Below are positions 32,391 to 41,107 of a stretch of DNA of 64,000 nt, one piece after another. The translations under genes and the position numbers were made by a program. The notes beneath the pieces were generated by a model. The model saw only the letters and a list, made by a program, of their open reading frames with translations. It searched no databases and was not told where the DNA came from. The DNA lies in the NCBI RefSeq assembly GCF_026625865.1, contig NZ_CP113067.1, positions 1,426,001-1,490,000 of the forward strand, read 5' to 3'. The stretch comes from Microbacterium sp. SL75. GTDB taxonomy: Bacteria; Actinomycetota; Actinomycetes; Actinomycetales; Microbacteriaceae. Position 1 is the stretch's first letter. Each line of letters starts with the position of its first letter.

Positions 32391-32716
32391 AGTTCGCCCG
32401 CTTGTCCCCTCGCCCCGAGGTGACCCCGGCACCCGCCTGGCGTGTCAAAGGGCCGGGCCACCACGTCCTCACCGACGGCGTGCATGTCATCGGTCACGTC
32501 GTCGAGGCCCCCCGCGGAACCTTCGTCTCCTTCGATGCCACGGCGAAACCGATCGCGCGACACGACACCCTCTCACAGGCGCGGACTCGCGCTTCTCACG
32601 CTGCGGGATGGGACGGCGATGACACGCGCCGCGTGCCCGCCGGAGCCTTCGCGCTCGCGGTCGGACGCACCCGTGCGGTCGCGATCAGTGGCCTCTTTGC
32701 TCGGCGGCGGACATGA
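32387..32716 (+). CDS. Hypothetical small basic protein coupled to DUF7882
   Basis: A 109-residue protein that I do not recognise. It is basic (Arg/His-rich), has no membrane helix, and shows two short beta pairs (HHVLTDGVHVIGHVVEAPRG and TFVSFDATAKPIAR) followed by the polar region SQARTRASHAAGWDGDD. The ATG 32387 overlaps the upstream TGA by 4 bp, which decides the start. Its 3' end overlaps the convergent ORF at 32685 by 32 bp. Confidence 0.65.
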   Translation: MKFARLSPRPEVTPAPAWRVKGPGHHVLTDGVHVIGHVVEAPRGTFVSFDATAKPIARHDTLSQARTRASHAAGWDGDDTRRVPAGAFALAVGRTRAVAISGLFARRRT

Positions 32717-32867
32717 TCCGGTGCACGCTGAGGACGGTCCACGCGGGACCGGCGATCAGCATCGCCGTCGAGAGCGCGTCGAAACAGTCCGGCGCCTCGA
32801 TCTCGATTCCATGATCGAACCCGCCGAGTTCTTCGCTGGTCGAACCCAGCGTCGCGATCCAGTGCAT
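32685..32867 (-). CDS. Hypothetical 60-residue protein
   Basis: ATG 32867 opens a short acidic ORF (MHWIATLGSTSEELGGFDHG, then IEIEAPDCFDALSTAMLIAG) with normal residue composition for a soluble small protein, unlike the surrounding shadow frames. No clear ribosome site is seen, and it overlaps the 32387 gene convergently. Unknown function. Confidence 0.45.
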   Translation of the reverse strand: MHWIATLGSTSEELGGFDHGIEIEAPDCFDALSTAMLIAGPAWTVLSVHRIMSAAEQRGH

Positions 32868-33094
32868 GACGGCACCGTCCCACCGTCTTCGTCAGCCCGC
32901 GACGGGCCTTGACACCCGGGGGCTCGCAGATGCAGCCGACGCCGTGTGACGGGCCAGGTGAGGGGAAGCGCGGGCGGGTTCGCGCGCGCTGGGAGAGCAT
33001 CTGCGCGGTGTCCTCCTGCGGGGGCTGCGGCGGATGATCCCGCTGCGGTGGACACGAGGTGGGTCACGAGGGGCGTGCGAACGGGCCGCGGCGG

Positions 33095-33604
33095 TCAGCG
33101 GGTCGCCTCGGCCGCATCGCCGGAGTGCGCATCCTCGGGCTTCGGGTCGTCGCCGTGATCGCGCGGGAATGCATCCGCCGGGGTGAACGTCACCGTGCCG
33201 GCGAGCCGGGCGATGGCCGTCGCCCGCGTCAGCTCATGACCCGCGATGTCCGCGGATCGAGCGGCGTCAGCGTCATCCTGCGCTTTGACGGCCGAGCTGA
33301 TGTCCGCCAGTCGGGTAGCCAGGGTCGTGGCGAGACCGTCCCGGAGCTCTTCCAGATTGGTCTGAGCGATCTCGAGGCGCCGATCCGAGACGGTCAGGAC
33401 GACCGAGGGGTAGCCCGCGTCGGACAGGTACTCGGCCGTGTCCGCATCGAGAATGCGCGTGATCTCGTCCGCGAGGGGACGGCGAGTGAAAACGGCCTCC
33501 ACCGTGTAGCGACCGGGCGCCAGATCGGTGAGGAGGGCCGTCGGCAACGACCCCACGAGTACGGAGGTGAGACCGAGCGGAGCGGAACTGGTGATCGGCG
33601 GCAT
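33095..33604 (-). CDS. Hypothetical protein with helical middle domain
   Basis: A 169-residue soluble protein. The N-terminal part (1-45) is beta-like (LGLTSVLVGSLPTALLTDLAPGRYTVEAVFT). Residues about 45-130 are mainly helical (RRPLADEITRILDADTAEYL, RLEIAQTNLEELRDGLATTLATRL, DADAARSADIAGHELTRATAIARL split). The C-terminus is acidic and disordered. No family was recognised. It lies divergent from the ECF sigma factor at 33703, with a 98-bp shared spacer, so co-regulation is possible. Confidence 0.6.
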   Translation of the reverse strand: MPPITSSAPLGLTSVLVGSLPTALLTDLAPGRYTVEAVFTRRPLADEITRILDADTAEYLSDAGYPSVVLTVSDRRLEIAQTNLEELRDGLATTLATRLADISSAVKAQDDADAARSADIAGHELTRATAIARLAGTVTFTPADAFPRDHGDDPKPEDAHSGDAAEATR

Positions 33605-33702
33605 GTGCGTGTCCTGTATCTCGTGATCGTGCAGACCGCAACCGCACTGACAAGGGCGACACGGGAGCGAGATGGTCGCTCATACGTAAGACCGTCGTCT
33701 CG

Positions 33703-34311
33703 ATGGTTCTGTCACAAATTGATCCGAGCAATCTCATGGCACCGTTCCCCGCCCGCGTCGCACCGTCGCCGACAGCGCTGCTCCCCGCCACCGATGAGTT
33801 TCTCGTCGGCCTCGCCGTCAACGGAGACCCCTTTGCGTTTCGGATGCTGGTTTCTCGGCATGGTTCGGCCATGCTCACCGCGGCCGCCCGGATCGCGGGA
33901 AGCCCCATCGCGGCCGACGACGCCGTCCAGGAGACCCTCGTCATCGCGTGGAAACGTCTGGCACAACTGCGCGAGCGTGAACACGTGAGGGGATGGCTCA
34001 TCCGCATCGCCACGCACCAGGCGCTCGACCACCTCCGCGAACGACGGCGCGAGGTCCCCTTTCCCCGCTCCCTCGAGAGCCCCGGCGAGGGACCAGAGGT
34101 GTCTGCGATGAGAAGGGCTCAGCTCGTCGACCTGTCCCGGGCGGTGCACGCTCTCACGAAAACGCAACGGGACTGCTGGATCCTGCGCGAAGTCGAAGAG
34201 ATGCGCTACGTGGACATCGCCGACAGGATCGGACTCACCACCGGTCAGGTGCGGGGGAACATCGCCCGCGCCCGGCTCAGCATCAAGACGCGCATGGAGG
34301 ACTGGCGCTAG
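33703..34311 (+). CDS. ECF-type RNA polymerase sigma factor
   Basis: A 202-residue sigma factor. Region 2: FLVGLAVNGDPFAFRMLVSRHGSAML, IAADDAVQETLVIAWKRL and HVRGWLIRIATHQALDHLRERRRE; region 4: LTKTQRDCWILREVEEMRYVDIADRIGLTTGQVRGNIARARLSI. The R2 motif DDAVQETxxxxW is present. No anti-sigma or zinc-binding ZAS gene is adjacent; the next gene at 34472 is a small orphan. An N-terminal extension of about 28 residues precedes the domain; GTG/ATG starts downstream (ATG 33736) are possible. Confidence 0.9.
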   Translation: MVLSQIDPSNLMAPFPARVAPSPTALLPATDEFLVGLAVNGDPFAFRMLVSRHGSAMLTAAARIAGSPIAADDAVQETLVIAWKRLAQLREREHVRGWLIRIATHQALDHLRERRREVPFPRSLESPGEGPEVSAMRRAQLVDLSRAVHALTKTQRDCWILREVEEMRYVDIADRIGLTTGQVRGNIARARLSIKTRMEDWR

Positions 34312-34471
34312 CGTCGCGCCACGCGACGCCCCGCGCCCGTGACCCCGGAAAGCTCTGTCGCACCACGTCGAGGCTCGTCACGCATCTTCTCGGCGAAGCG
34401 TTCCAGGCACGAGAGGGAACGAAGTGCAACCCGGGCCCCCGGATGCCCCCGTGGCGCATAGCGTCGCCCTT

Positions 34472-34780
34472 ATGTCCCACACGATCGAGCGATTACGCAT
34501 CACCGTCGCCGACGTGACCTACGCATTGGGCCCCGTCGAACACATCGATGCCGTCAAGGCGGCCATTCTGGCGGGAGTGCACGCCGGTGGTGGATTCGTC
34601 GACCTGATCCTCGACAACGGCCGGCTCCTCAGCCTTCTCGTGACAGAGTCCTCCCACATCGCCATCACCGTCGACACCCTCCGACTGGACTCCGGCACGG
34701 CCGACGGTGAGTTCAGCGGGGACGAGCGCCCGAGGGTGTCCGTCGACTACGACGCCGACACACCTTTCGACACCATCTGA
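34472..34780 (+). CDS. Hypothetical small acidic protein
   Basis: A 102-residue soluble protein of unknown family. It begins SHTIERLRITVADVTYALGP and contains the strand-rich stretch GFVDLILDNGRLLSLLVTESSHIAITVDTL; the C-terminus is acidic (DGEFSGDERPRVSVDYDADTP). The start ATG 34472 is chosen because the codons before it lack protein character. It sits 160 bp after the ECF sigma factor; no anti-sigma features are visible. Confidence 0.6.
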   Translation: MSHTIERLRITVADVTYALGPVEHIDAVKAAILAGVHAGGGFVDLILDNGRLLSLLVTESSHIAITVDTLRLDSGTADGEFSGDERPRVSVDYDADTPFDTI

Positions 34781-34859
34781 ACCCGCCCGGGAGCGCGGCG
34801 GATCCGGTCGCCGCTCACCCCGTCGGAGCGGCAACGCCCGGCGTCCGCGAGGGGGTGGT

Positions 34860-35267
34860 TCAGCGGGACGAAGCGCCCGCAGACGAGGGCGCGGCGGCTT
34901 TGCGTTGCCCGCTCTTGCGGTCCCATTCCAGCGACTTCCACTGCAAGAAGGTGCACAGGTTTCCCGCGACGACCAGCTCGGCGGCCAGGCTCGTCAGATC
35001 GATCGCTGACAGCTTGAGCTCTTCGGGGCTCTCGGTGATCGTCAGCTGCCACATCGGGTCGTCGTACCCCCGCGCCCCCATGAAGATCGACGCCGTCGCA
35101 TTGCGCAACCGGACGATCACCAGCCCGGTGTCTTGATCGCCGCTGTCCTCCTGGGGGGCGACGGTGATGCGACCGGCTATGCAGTGCTCCTGATCTTCGA
35201 ACTCCCGCACCCACGTCTCGAGCTGCTCACGAGAACGAAGGGGCGGTGAGTTCTCGAGGCGGCGCAT
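34860..35267 (-). CDS. Orphan protein, paralogue of the 35880 gene (A)
   Basis: A 135-residue soluble protein. Central motif TGLVIVRLRNATASIFMGARGYDDPMWQLTI and the C-terminal helix segment LAAELVVAGNLCTFLQWKSLEWD are mirrored in the product of 35880-36266 (SGLVIFPLANATTSVYLAP and LCRELLHAADLCAFLQRKSIEH), so the two are diverged paralogues on opposite strands. The family is unknown. The arrangement of small paralogous orphans resembles immunity-gene clusters, but no cognate toxin is adjacent. ATG 35267. Confidence 0.6.
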   Translation of the reverse strand: MRRLENSPPLRSREQLETWVREFEDQEHCIAGRITVAPQEDSGDQDTGLVIVRLRNATASIFMGARGYDDPMWQLTITESPEELKLSAIDLTSLAAELVVAGNLCTFLQWKSLEWDRKSGQRKAAAPSSAGASSR

Positions 35268-35440
35268 GCCGACGAGTATGACACCCCCGCCCCCGGACGA
35301 GCCCGCACACTGTCGGTCTTGCGTCGGGGTGCGCGAAGCGATCCAGATCCGATCGCGCCCCTTCTGCGCGCGTCAGCGGCGCGGCGGACGACCCGGGTGC
35401 GCCGTCCGCCCACGATCAGGCGACACGGTCGGGGACGGCG

Positions 35441-35632
35441 CTAACTCCCGTCGATCACGCCCAACGTCTCCAGGTGCTGCGCGACACGCTCGTGCGTATG
35501 GCACGGGACTTGCCCCCCGTCGACGAAGCGGACCGACTCCAGCGTCGTCACAGAGGACGATGTGAGACCGAATTGGTGGACGTGCAGTGTCACCGACACC
35601 CTTCCCACTCCCGGTACTTTGTAGGTCCTCAT
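35441..35632 (-). CDS. Hypothetical 63-residue protein
   Basis: ATG 35632 gives a short beta-rich protein (MRTYKVPGVGRVSVTLHVHQ then FGLTSSSVTTLESVRFVDGG) with HTHERVAQHLETLGV at the end. Composition is protein-like. No homologue recognised; located between two paralogous orphans. Confidence 0.45.
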   Translation of the reverse strand: MRTYKVPGVGRVSVTLHVHQFGLTSSSVTTLESVRFVDGGQVPCHTHERVAQHLETLGVIDGS

Positions 35633-35879
35633 GCGGCGACGGTACGCCCGCGTCCGCGAGCCGCCGACCAATACTGCGTGAAGCGGCTCGCACGTTCCAA
35701 GGAGCACAGAAGACGACCTTCGTTCCGACGGGGCGGGATGCCCGCGCGATGCAAGGGTGCGCTCCTCCCTCTCGCCCGTCGCGCTCAGCCGGAACGGCGG
35801 CGACTTGATGGACTGTGTTTACAATGTCCTACGGCCGGTTCAGGGGAACGCCGGGTCGTTGAGAAATCAGAGGTAGCCG

Positions 35880-36266
35880 GTGCCGTTTCGTACGAAAGCC
35901 ACCTTGCAGGCGTGGCTGGATGAGTACGCCGCAAGCGGTGCCGGCGGCGGTGGGATCGCGTTCGTAGCGGATCAGGAGCCCGTCGACGGCATCGACAGCG
36001 GGCTGGTGATCTTTCCCCTCGCGAACGCGACGACATCGGTGTATCTCGCCCCGATCGCCGTAGGTGCCCCGGACTGGCGCGTCACCTTCGAGGCCCAGCC
36101 CGAGATCACAGAACTCTCGCCCCAGTCCGTTCAAGACCTCTGCCGCGAGCTTCTGCACGCCGCCGATCTCTGCGCGTTTCTGCAGCGGAAGTCGATCGAG
36201 CACGTCGCGGAGCCGGCGGCGGACGCGCGGGATGATCTCGGCGGCAGTCCCGTCGACGCCGGCTGA
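35880..36266 (+). CDS. Orphan protein, paralogue of the 34860 gene (B)
   Basis: A 128-residue soluble protein. It starts GTG 35880 (MPFRTKATLQAWLDEYAASG) with AGAGG 6-7 nt upstream. It shares with the 34860 gene the block S/T-G-L-V-I-x-x-L-x-N-A-T-x-S-V/I, the W-R/Q-V/L-T strand, and the end A-x-L-C-x-F-L-Q-x-K-S-L/I-E. The C-terminal 20 residues are disordered. Function unknown. Confidence 0.6.
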   Translation: MPFRTKATLQAWLDEYAASGAGGGGIAFVADQEPVDGIDSGLVIFPLANATTSVYLAPIAVGAPDWRVTFEAQPEITELSPQSVQDLCRELLHAADLCAFLQRKSIEHVAEPAADARDDLGGSPVDAG

Positions 36267-36673
36267 CTCCCCGAGGGCATCGCGGGGCGGAGGGTCGCGG
36301 GGGCGGCAGGGGCAAGAGCGGCGGGATGCCGGACCCCTTGCGGTTCGACACCCCACCCCTGCAGCGCCTACGGCGCACATCAGTCGAGGCAGGCAATGAA
36401 CCCGACCGTACGCGCCACTCGCACCGCACAGCCGACCCTAGGTCAGTGCGGTGGGTCAGCGGAACCCCATCCGACCCATAGGCCGCAGCGCGGGCGGCGC
36501 GGCTCATGCTCGAGCGATCGCGGCCACCCCGGACGAGCGCGACGACGGCGACCACGGCTGCCGCGACCCGCATGAGGTCGATCAGCGCCGCGGCGGTGGG
36601 GTGAGCGGCATCCGCGGGTCCCGCTCGAGCTCGGAAACCTCCAGCGTCGCGCTCGCGTATCCCTGCCGACGCC
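36267..36673. other. 407-bp interval without a convincing gene
   Basis: Open frames cross the interval on both strands but their residue composition is Arg/Ser/Pro-rich shadow type, and none has a ribosome site. A minus-strand stretch near 36480-36600 encodes one hydrophobic segment (MRVAAAVVAVVALVRGG) and might be a gene remnant. No repeat or hairpin stands out. Confidence 0.4.
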
Positions 36674-37675
36674 TCAGCGCCTCGGCGCCGCCGTCGACCC
36701 GCGGTCGACCAGCTCGAACGGCAGGGTGCCGAGGCCACGGCCCGGCTCGGCGCCGTCGAGCGCCACCAGCACGGCCTCGGCCGCGCGCTCGCCCTGACCC
36801 CGAGCGAATTGATCCACGGTGGTCAGCGAGAACCAACGGCCGAGTTCGTGGCCGTCCACCCCGACGATCGACACGTCTTCGGGAACGCGCAGGCCGAGCT
36901 CGCGCGCGGCGAGGATCGCCCCGATCGCCATCTCGTCCGACGCGGCGAACAGCGCGGTCGGCGGGCTCTCGGCGGTGAGGGCGCGGGTTGCCGCGGCGGA
37001 GCCGCCCTCGATCGTGAAGTCGGCGGGCTCGACCACAGTGTGGGCGATGCCCGCTGCTGCCAGCTGCTCGAGAAACCCTCGGCGGCGCAGTCCCGGCACC
37101 GTCGAGCCCGCGGCGGTGACGGGGTCCGCCCCGATGTGCGCGAGGCGGCGGTGGCCGAGAGCGAGCAGATGATCCGTCGCCAGGCGGCCTACGGCGAGAT
37201 CGTCGACCGTCAGGGTGGTCAGCAGCGGGTTCGGGCCCGCGATCGCGACGATGGGAACTCCCAGACCCCGCAGTGAGGCCGACTCCTCGGCATCCAGTTC
37301 GAGGGCGATGGTGATGACCGCGTCGATGCGGCGGCGACGCAGGTGGTCCTCGAACACACGGCGACGCTCGAGTGGGTCGATGCTCACGCTGTAGAGGGTG
37401 ATGTCGTAGCCCTCGCGGACGAGGGCGTCGGAGATGCCCGCGAGCACCGTGCTGAAGAACCAGCGGTCGAGGAACGGCACGACCACCCCCACCGCCCGCG
37501 CTCGTCCGGTCGCCAGGCTCGACGCGGCCGCCGACACGACGTAGCCGAGCCGGTCGGCCGCAGCGATCACGCGGTCGCGGGTCGCGCTCGAGACGGGCCC
37601 GCGCCCGCTCAACGCACGCGAGACCGTGGCCGTCGACACCCCCGCCGCGCGGGCGACCTCGTCGATACCGGCCAC
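36674..37675 (-). CDS. LacI-family transcriptional regulator
   Basis: A 333-residue repressor. HTH: GIDEVARAAGVSTATVSRALSGRGPVSSATRDRV (3-36), hinge helix with VSAAASSLATGRARAVGVVVP, then the periplasmic-binding-protein-like domain with DGHELGRWFSLTTVDQ near the end. Start GTG 37675 places the HTH at the N-terminus; in-frame codons upstream are antisense-type. It lies 31 bp downstream of the GH13 gene on the same strand and probably represses it through the operator at 39401-39414; the likely inducer is an oligosaccharide. Confidence 0.92.
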   Translation of the reverse strand: MAGIDEVARAAGVSTATVSRALSGRGPVSSATRDRVIAAADRLGYVVSAAASSLATGRARAVGVVVPFLDRWFFSTVLAGISDALVREGYDITLYSVSIDPLERRRVFEDHLRRRRIDAVITIALELDAEESASLRGLGVPIVAIAGPNPLLTTLTVDDLAVGRLATDHLLALGHRRLAHIGADPVTAAGSTVPGLRRRGFLEQLAAAGIAHTVVEPADFTIEGGSAAATRALTAESPPTALFAASDEMAIGAILAARELGLRVPEDVSIVGVDGHELGRWFSLTTVDQFARGQGERAAEAVLVALDGAEPGRGLGTLPFELVDRGSTAAPRR

Positions 37676-37706
37676 GGTCTCGCGATCGATCGATGGATGC
37701 CGCGGC

Positions 37707-39386
37707 CTACGCCGCCGCGATCCAGACGGTCGTGTCGGTCGGCAGGCGCTCGCCGTCGAGGGGGCCGCTCGCGATGAGCACCTCGCCCGCGGGAAGCTCC
37801 ACCGTCTCGTCGCCGAGGTTCGCGAACACGAGCAGCGAACCGTTGCGGAACGCCACGACGTCGTCGCCGTACTCGTCGAGCCACTCCAGGTGGCCCGCGC
37901 CGAGATTGCGGTCACGACGTTCGGCGAGGAGTGACCGGTACAGCGTCAGCGTCGAGGCCGGGTCGTCGACCTGCGCGTCGCGCGCGAGCTCGGCCCACTC
38001 GGCCGGCTGGGGCAGCCACGACTCGCCCGTGGTGTTGAAGCCGTAGGCGGGGGCGTCGGCGCTCCACGGAATCGGCACGCGGCAGCCGTCGCGACCGTAC
38101 CGCTCGCCGTTCGTGCGGAACCACGTGGGGTCCTGGCGCGCGTCGTCGGGCAGATCGATGACCTCGGGAAGGCCGAGCTCCTCGCCCTGGTACAGGTACG
38201 ACGAACCGGGGAGTGCGAGCATCATCGACGTCGCCGCGCGCGCACGGCGCAGCCCCTTCACGGGGTCGGGCTGGCCGGGGGACTTCGGGCCGATGCCGGC
38301 ACCCTGCGGGTTCTCGGCCGTCAGTGCGAGACGCGAGGCGTGGCGCACGACGTCGTGGTTCGACAGGACCCAGGTGCTCGGGGCGCCGACCGCGCCGTAC
38401 TGTGCGAGCGACTCGCCGATCACGTCGCGGAGGGCGGCGGCATCCCACTTCGTCTCGAGGTAGTGGAAGTTGAACGCCTGGTGCATCTCGTCGGGACGCA
38501 CCCACAGGGCGGTCTGCTCGACGGTCGGCAGCCACGCCTCGGCGCACAGGGCGCGGTCGCCGTCGTACGCGGCGAGCACCTCGTGCCATTCGCGCCACAC
38601 ATCGTGCACGCCGGGCTGACCCCAGTAGGGCACTTCTTCGGCGTCGCCGCCCATCGAGCCGCCCTCGGGGTCGGGCGTGAAGTCGGGCAGGCCCTCGGCC
38701 TTGATGAGGCCGTGCGCGACGTCGACGCGGAAGCCGTCGACTCCGCGATCGAGCCAGAAGCGCAGGATGTCGCGGAACTCCGCACGCACCTCTTCATTGG
38801 TCCAGTCGAAGTCGGGCTGGCTCTCGTCGAAGATGTGCAGGTACCACTGGCCGGGGGTGCCGTCTGCCTCGGTGATGCGCTTCCACATGCCGCCGCCGAA
38901 GACGCTCTCCCAGTTGTTCGGGGGCAGTTCGCCGTTCTCGCCCGTGCCGTCGCGGAAGATGTACCGCGCCCGCTCGGGGCTGCCGGGGGCGGCCTTCAGG
39001 GCCTCTTGGAACCACACGTGCTGATCGCTGGAGTGGTTCGGCACGAGGTCGACGATGACCCGGATGCCGCGCTCGTGCGCACCCGCGAGCATCGCGTCGA
39101 AGTCGGCCAGGGTGCCGAAGATCGGGTCGACGTCGCGGTAGTCGGCGACGTCGTACCCCGCGTCCTTCTGCGGCGAGGTCTGGAAGGGGCTGAGCCAGAT
39201 GGCATCCACCCCCAGGTCTTTCAAGTCGTCGAGGTGCGCGGTGACGCCGGGCAGATCGCCGAGGCCGTCACCCGACGCGTCGGCGAACGAGCGGGGGTAG
39301 ATCTGGTAGATGACGGCGGTGCGCCACCACTCGGAGCCGGGCGCGGAGACGAGGTCGGCCTGCGCCTCTTCCTGCGTGAAAGTCAT
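37707..39386 (-). CDS. GH13 alpha-glucosidase (oligo-1,6-glucosidase/sucrase type)
   Basis: A 559-residue cytosolic enzyme that hydrolyses alpha-glucosidic bonds of short oligosaccharides. Conserved regions: VDLVPNHSSDQH (region I), GFRVDVAHGL with nucleophile D (region II), CAEAWLP acid/base E (region III), SNHDVVRH (region IV), and the opening WWRTAVIYQIYPRSFADASGDG. ATG 39386 starts the MTFTQEEAQAD leader; the frame further upstream runs through the palindromic repeat at 39520 and is excluded. No transporter genes are adjacent. Confidence 0.95.
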   Translation of the reverse strand: MTFTQEEAQADLVSAPGSEWWRTAVIYQIYPRSFADASGDGLGDLPGVTAHLDDLKDLGVDAIWLSPFQTSPQKDAGYDVADYRDVDPIFGTLADFDAMLAGAHERGIRVIVDLVPNHSSDQHVWFQEALKAAPGSPERARYIFRDGTGENGELPPNNWESVFGGGMWKRITEADGTPGQWYLHIFDESQPDFDWTNEEVRAEFRDILRFWLDRGVDGFRVDVAHGLIKAEGLPDFTPDPEGGSMGGDAEEVPYWGQPGVHDVWREWHEVLAAYDGDRALCAEAWLPTVEQTALWVRPDEMHQAFNFHYLETKWDAAALRDVIGESLAQYGAVGAPSTWVLSNHDVVRHASRLALTAENPQGAGIGPKSPGQPDPVKGLRRARAATSMMLALPGSSYLYQGEELGLPEVIDLPDDARQDPTWFRTNGERYGRDGCRVPIPWSADAPAYGFNTTGESWLPQPAEWAELARDAQVDDPASTLTLYRSLLAERRDRNLGAGHLEWLDEYGDDVVAFRNGSLLVFANLGDETVELPAGEVLIASGPLDGERLPTDTTVWIAAA

Positions 39387-39400
39387 GGTGTCCACGTTAG

Positions 39401-39414
39401 TGGAAGCGCTTGCA
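39401..39414 (+). promoter_or_regulatory. LacI-type operator upstream of the GH13 gene
   Basis: TGGAAGCGCTTGCA contains the core AAGCGCTT (39404-39411), the classic CG-centred palindrome of LacI-family operators. It lies 15 bp upstream of the GH13 start. Regulation by the 36674 gene product is inferred. Confidence 0.75.
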
Positions 39415-39519
39415 TCGTGGTCAAGTGGGCGGCGGGTGAATCCCGCCGGGCGTAGCCGGGGGGTGAGGGTGGTTCTGACCGAGGCCCGGGCGGCCCGCGC
39501 CTGGGGGCGTGAAAACTGT

Positions 39520-39577
39520 TCGAGTGTCCAGAACACCCGGACGAAACCTCGAAATGTCCGGGTGTCTTGGACACTCG
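39520..39577. repeat. GTGTCCA-type long palindrome, copy 4
   Basis: TCGAGTGTCCAGAACACC... (39520-39542) and its inverse at 39555-39577 match over 23 bp with two mismatches, spacer 12 nt. It lies between the GH13 promoter and apt, in DNA where no convergent gene needs a terminator. Confidence 0.8.
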
Positions 39578-39667
39578 ATGCATCGGGCGAGCGCCCGCCG
39601 TGCGCTCGCGCCGGCGAGCCCGCCCCGGCGAGCCCCGCCTCGCGGGCGCCGCGATTAGAGTGGGGCG

Positions 39668-40192
39668 GTGCCCGACGCCTCCGACCTTGCCCGCGCTGAA
39701 TCGCTCATCACGAGTATCCCCGACTATCCGAAGCCCGGGATCGTGTTCCGCGACATCACGCCGCTGCTCGCCGACGCCGCGGCACTGCGCGTCGTCGTCG
39801 AGGCCCTGATCGAGCCCTTCGCCGGACGCTTCGACGCCGTCGCCGGAGTCGAGGCCCGCGGGTTCTTGCTCGCCGGGGCCGCCGCCATCGTCGCGAACGT
39901 GGGCCTCATGCCCATCCGCAAGGCCGGCAAGCTGCCCCGCCCCGCGGCGAGTGTCTCGTACGACCTCGAGTACGGCTCGGCGCGGATCGAGATGCACGAC
40001 GACGCCGCAGCTGGCGCTCGCGTGCTCCTGCTCGACGACGTTCTCGCCACCGGCGGAACCCTCGGTGCGGGCCGCGAGCTGCTCGAGGCCGTGGGCAGCG
40101 AGGTCGTCGGTATCGCGACGCTGCTCGAGATCGACGGCCTGGGCGGCCGCGAGGCGCTCGGCGGCGACCTGCACTCGGTCTTCCACGTCTGA
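39668..40192 (+). CDS. apt: Adenine phosphoribosyltransferase
   Basis: A 174-residue enzyme of purine salvage that makes AMP from adenine and PRPP. The start motif SIPDYPKPGIVFRDITPLL, the flexible loop region RKAGKLPRPAASVSYDLEYG and the PRPP-binding loop VLLLDDVLATGGTLGAG are all present. GTG 39668 is required for the conserved N-terminus. In many actinobacteria apt lies near relA/secDF; here it stands alone. Confidence 0.95.
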   Translation: MPDASDLARAESLITSIPDYPKPGIVFRDITPLLADAAALRVVVEALIEPFAGRFDAVAGVEARGFLLAGAAAIVANVGLMPIRKAGKLPRPAASVSYDLEYGSARIEMHDDAAAGARVLLLDDVLATGGTLGAGRELLEAVGSEVVGIATLLEIDGLGGREALGGDLHSVFHV

Positions 40193-40308
40193 CGCGGCGC
40201 TTCGCGCGCTGATCGACGGGGCGCCCGAGCGAGCTGAACGTCGACGTCCCGGCCAGCGGCGGGGTGCACGTCGGTGAACCACGACGGCCCCGGAGGGCCG
40301 ATCCCGGC

Positions 40309-41031
40309 TCACGCGGGCGTGCGCACCGCCGCGAACTTGTTGCGGCGACGCAACGCGAAGCCCAGGCGCTCGTACGCGGCGATCGCGCCGACGTTGGCGG
40401 CGGCGGCGTGCATCATCGCGCGATCCCCGCGCTGCTGGATGTGGAAGGCGACGTCGAGCACCAGCCGCGAGGCGAGGCCCTGGCGACGGTGGTCGGCGTC
40501 GACGGCCACGGCGCTGATCTCGGTCCAGCCCGTGGGGTGCAGGCGTTCGCCGGCCATCGCCACGAGACGTCCGTCGCGACGGATGCCGATGTACCGACCG
40601 AGCTCGTAGGTGCGGGGCCGGAACGGGCCGGGCTGATTGCGCGCGACGATGTCGATCATCTCGGCCGCATCAGCCGCACTCAGCTCGACGGCCTCGTCGT
40701 CGGGGCGGGTGCGCAGGGTGTCGGTCTCGACGAGCTGGACTCCCTCGCCGCCGCCGACCCATTGCCAGTCCGCGGGGATCTCGCCCTCGAAGCCGGAGAG
40801 CCCCACGTCGGCGCCGGGTCCGACGAGCTCGCGGAGGGCGTCCCACACGTCCGGGTCGTCCCACGTGCGCACGGCCACGAAGGGGGCGACGTCTTCGGGG
40901 TAGCGCTTGACCAGATCGCCGCCGACCGCGAAATGCGCGTGCGGTCCCGCGAGCGAATGCCACGCCGCGTTGTCGAGCACCGTGGCGTCGGCGTGCGGGA
41001 CGGGGAGCGGGAGGGCGGAGGTGGTGGTCAT
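40309..41031 (-). CDS. GNAT acetyltransferase (FR47-like)
   Basis: A 240-residue protein: an N-terminal domain of about 120 residues with its own conserved W/D pattern, followed by a GNAT domain with EISAVAVDADHRRQGLASRLVLDVAF (acetyl-CoA loop RRQGLAS) and NVGAIAAYERLGFALRR. This two-part layout is typical of FR47-type acetyltransferases. Start ATG 41031 (MTTTSALPL); ATG 41037 two codons upstream is an alternative. It is followed immediately by the FAD gene at 41108 on the same strand. Confidence 0.88.
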   Translation of the reverse strand: MTTTSALPLPVPHADATVLDNAAWHSLAGPHAHFAVGGDLVKRYPEDVAPFVAVRTWDDPDVWDALRELVGPGADVGLSGFEGEIPADWQWVGGGEGVQLVETDTLRTRPDDEAVELSAADAAEMIDIVARNQPGPFRPRTYELGRYIGIRRDGRLVAMAGERLHPTGWTEISAVAVDADHRRQGLASRLVLDVAFHIQQRGDRAMMHAAAANVGAIAAYERLGFALRRRNKFAAVRTPA

Positions 41032-41107
41032 GGGCATCCGTTCTGGGGGAGGTGCGACGGGGCGCACGTAAGACAACAGCGTCGACCGCTTCGCATTCCG
41101 CGGCGCG

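Noticed and set aside
34472..34780. Anti-sigma factor for the ECF sigma gene
   Set aside because: No membrane helix, no HxxxCxxC zinc motif; composition is of a small soluble acidic protein.
36106..36738. 210-codon minus-strand ORF over the 36.3-36.7 kb interval
   Set aside because: Overlaps the certain LacI gene and the 35880 gene; Arg/Ser-rich shadow composition apart from one hydrophobic stretch.
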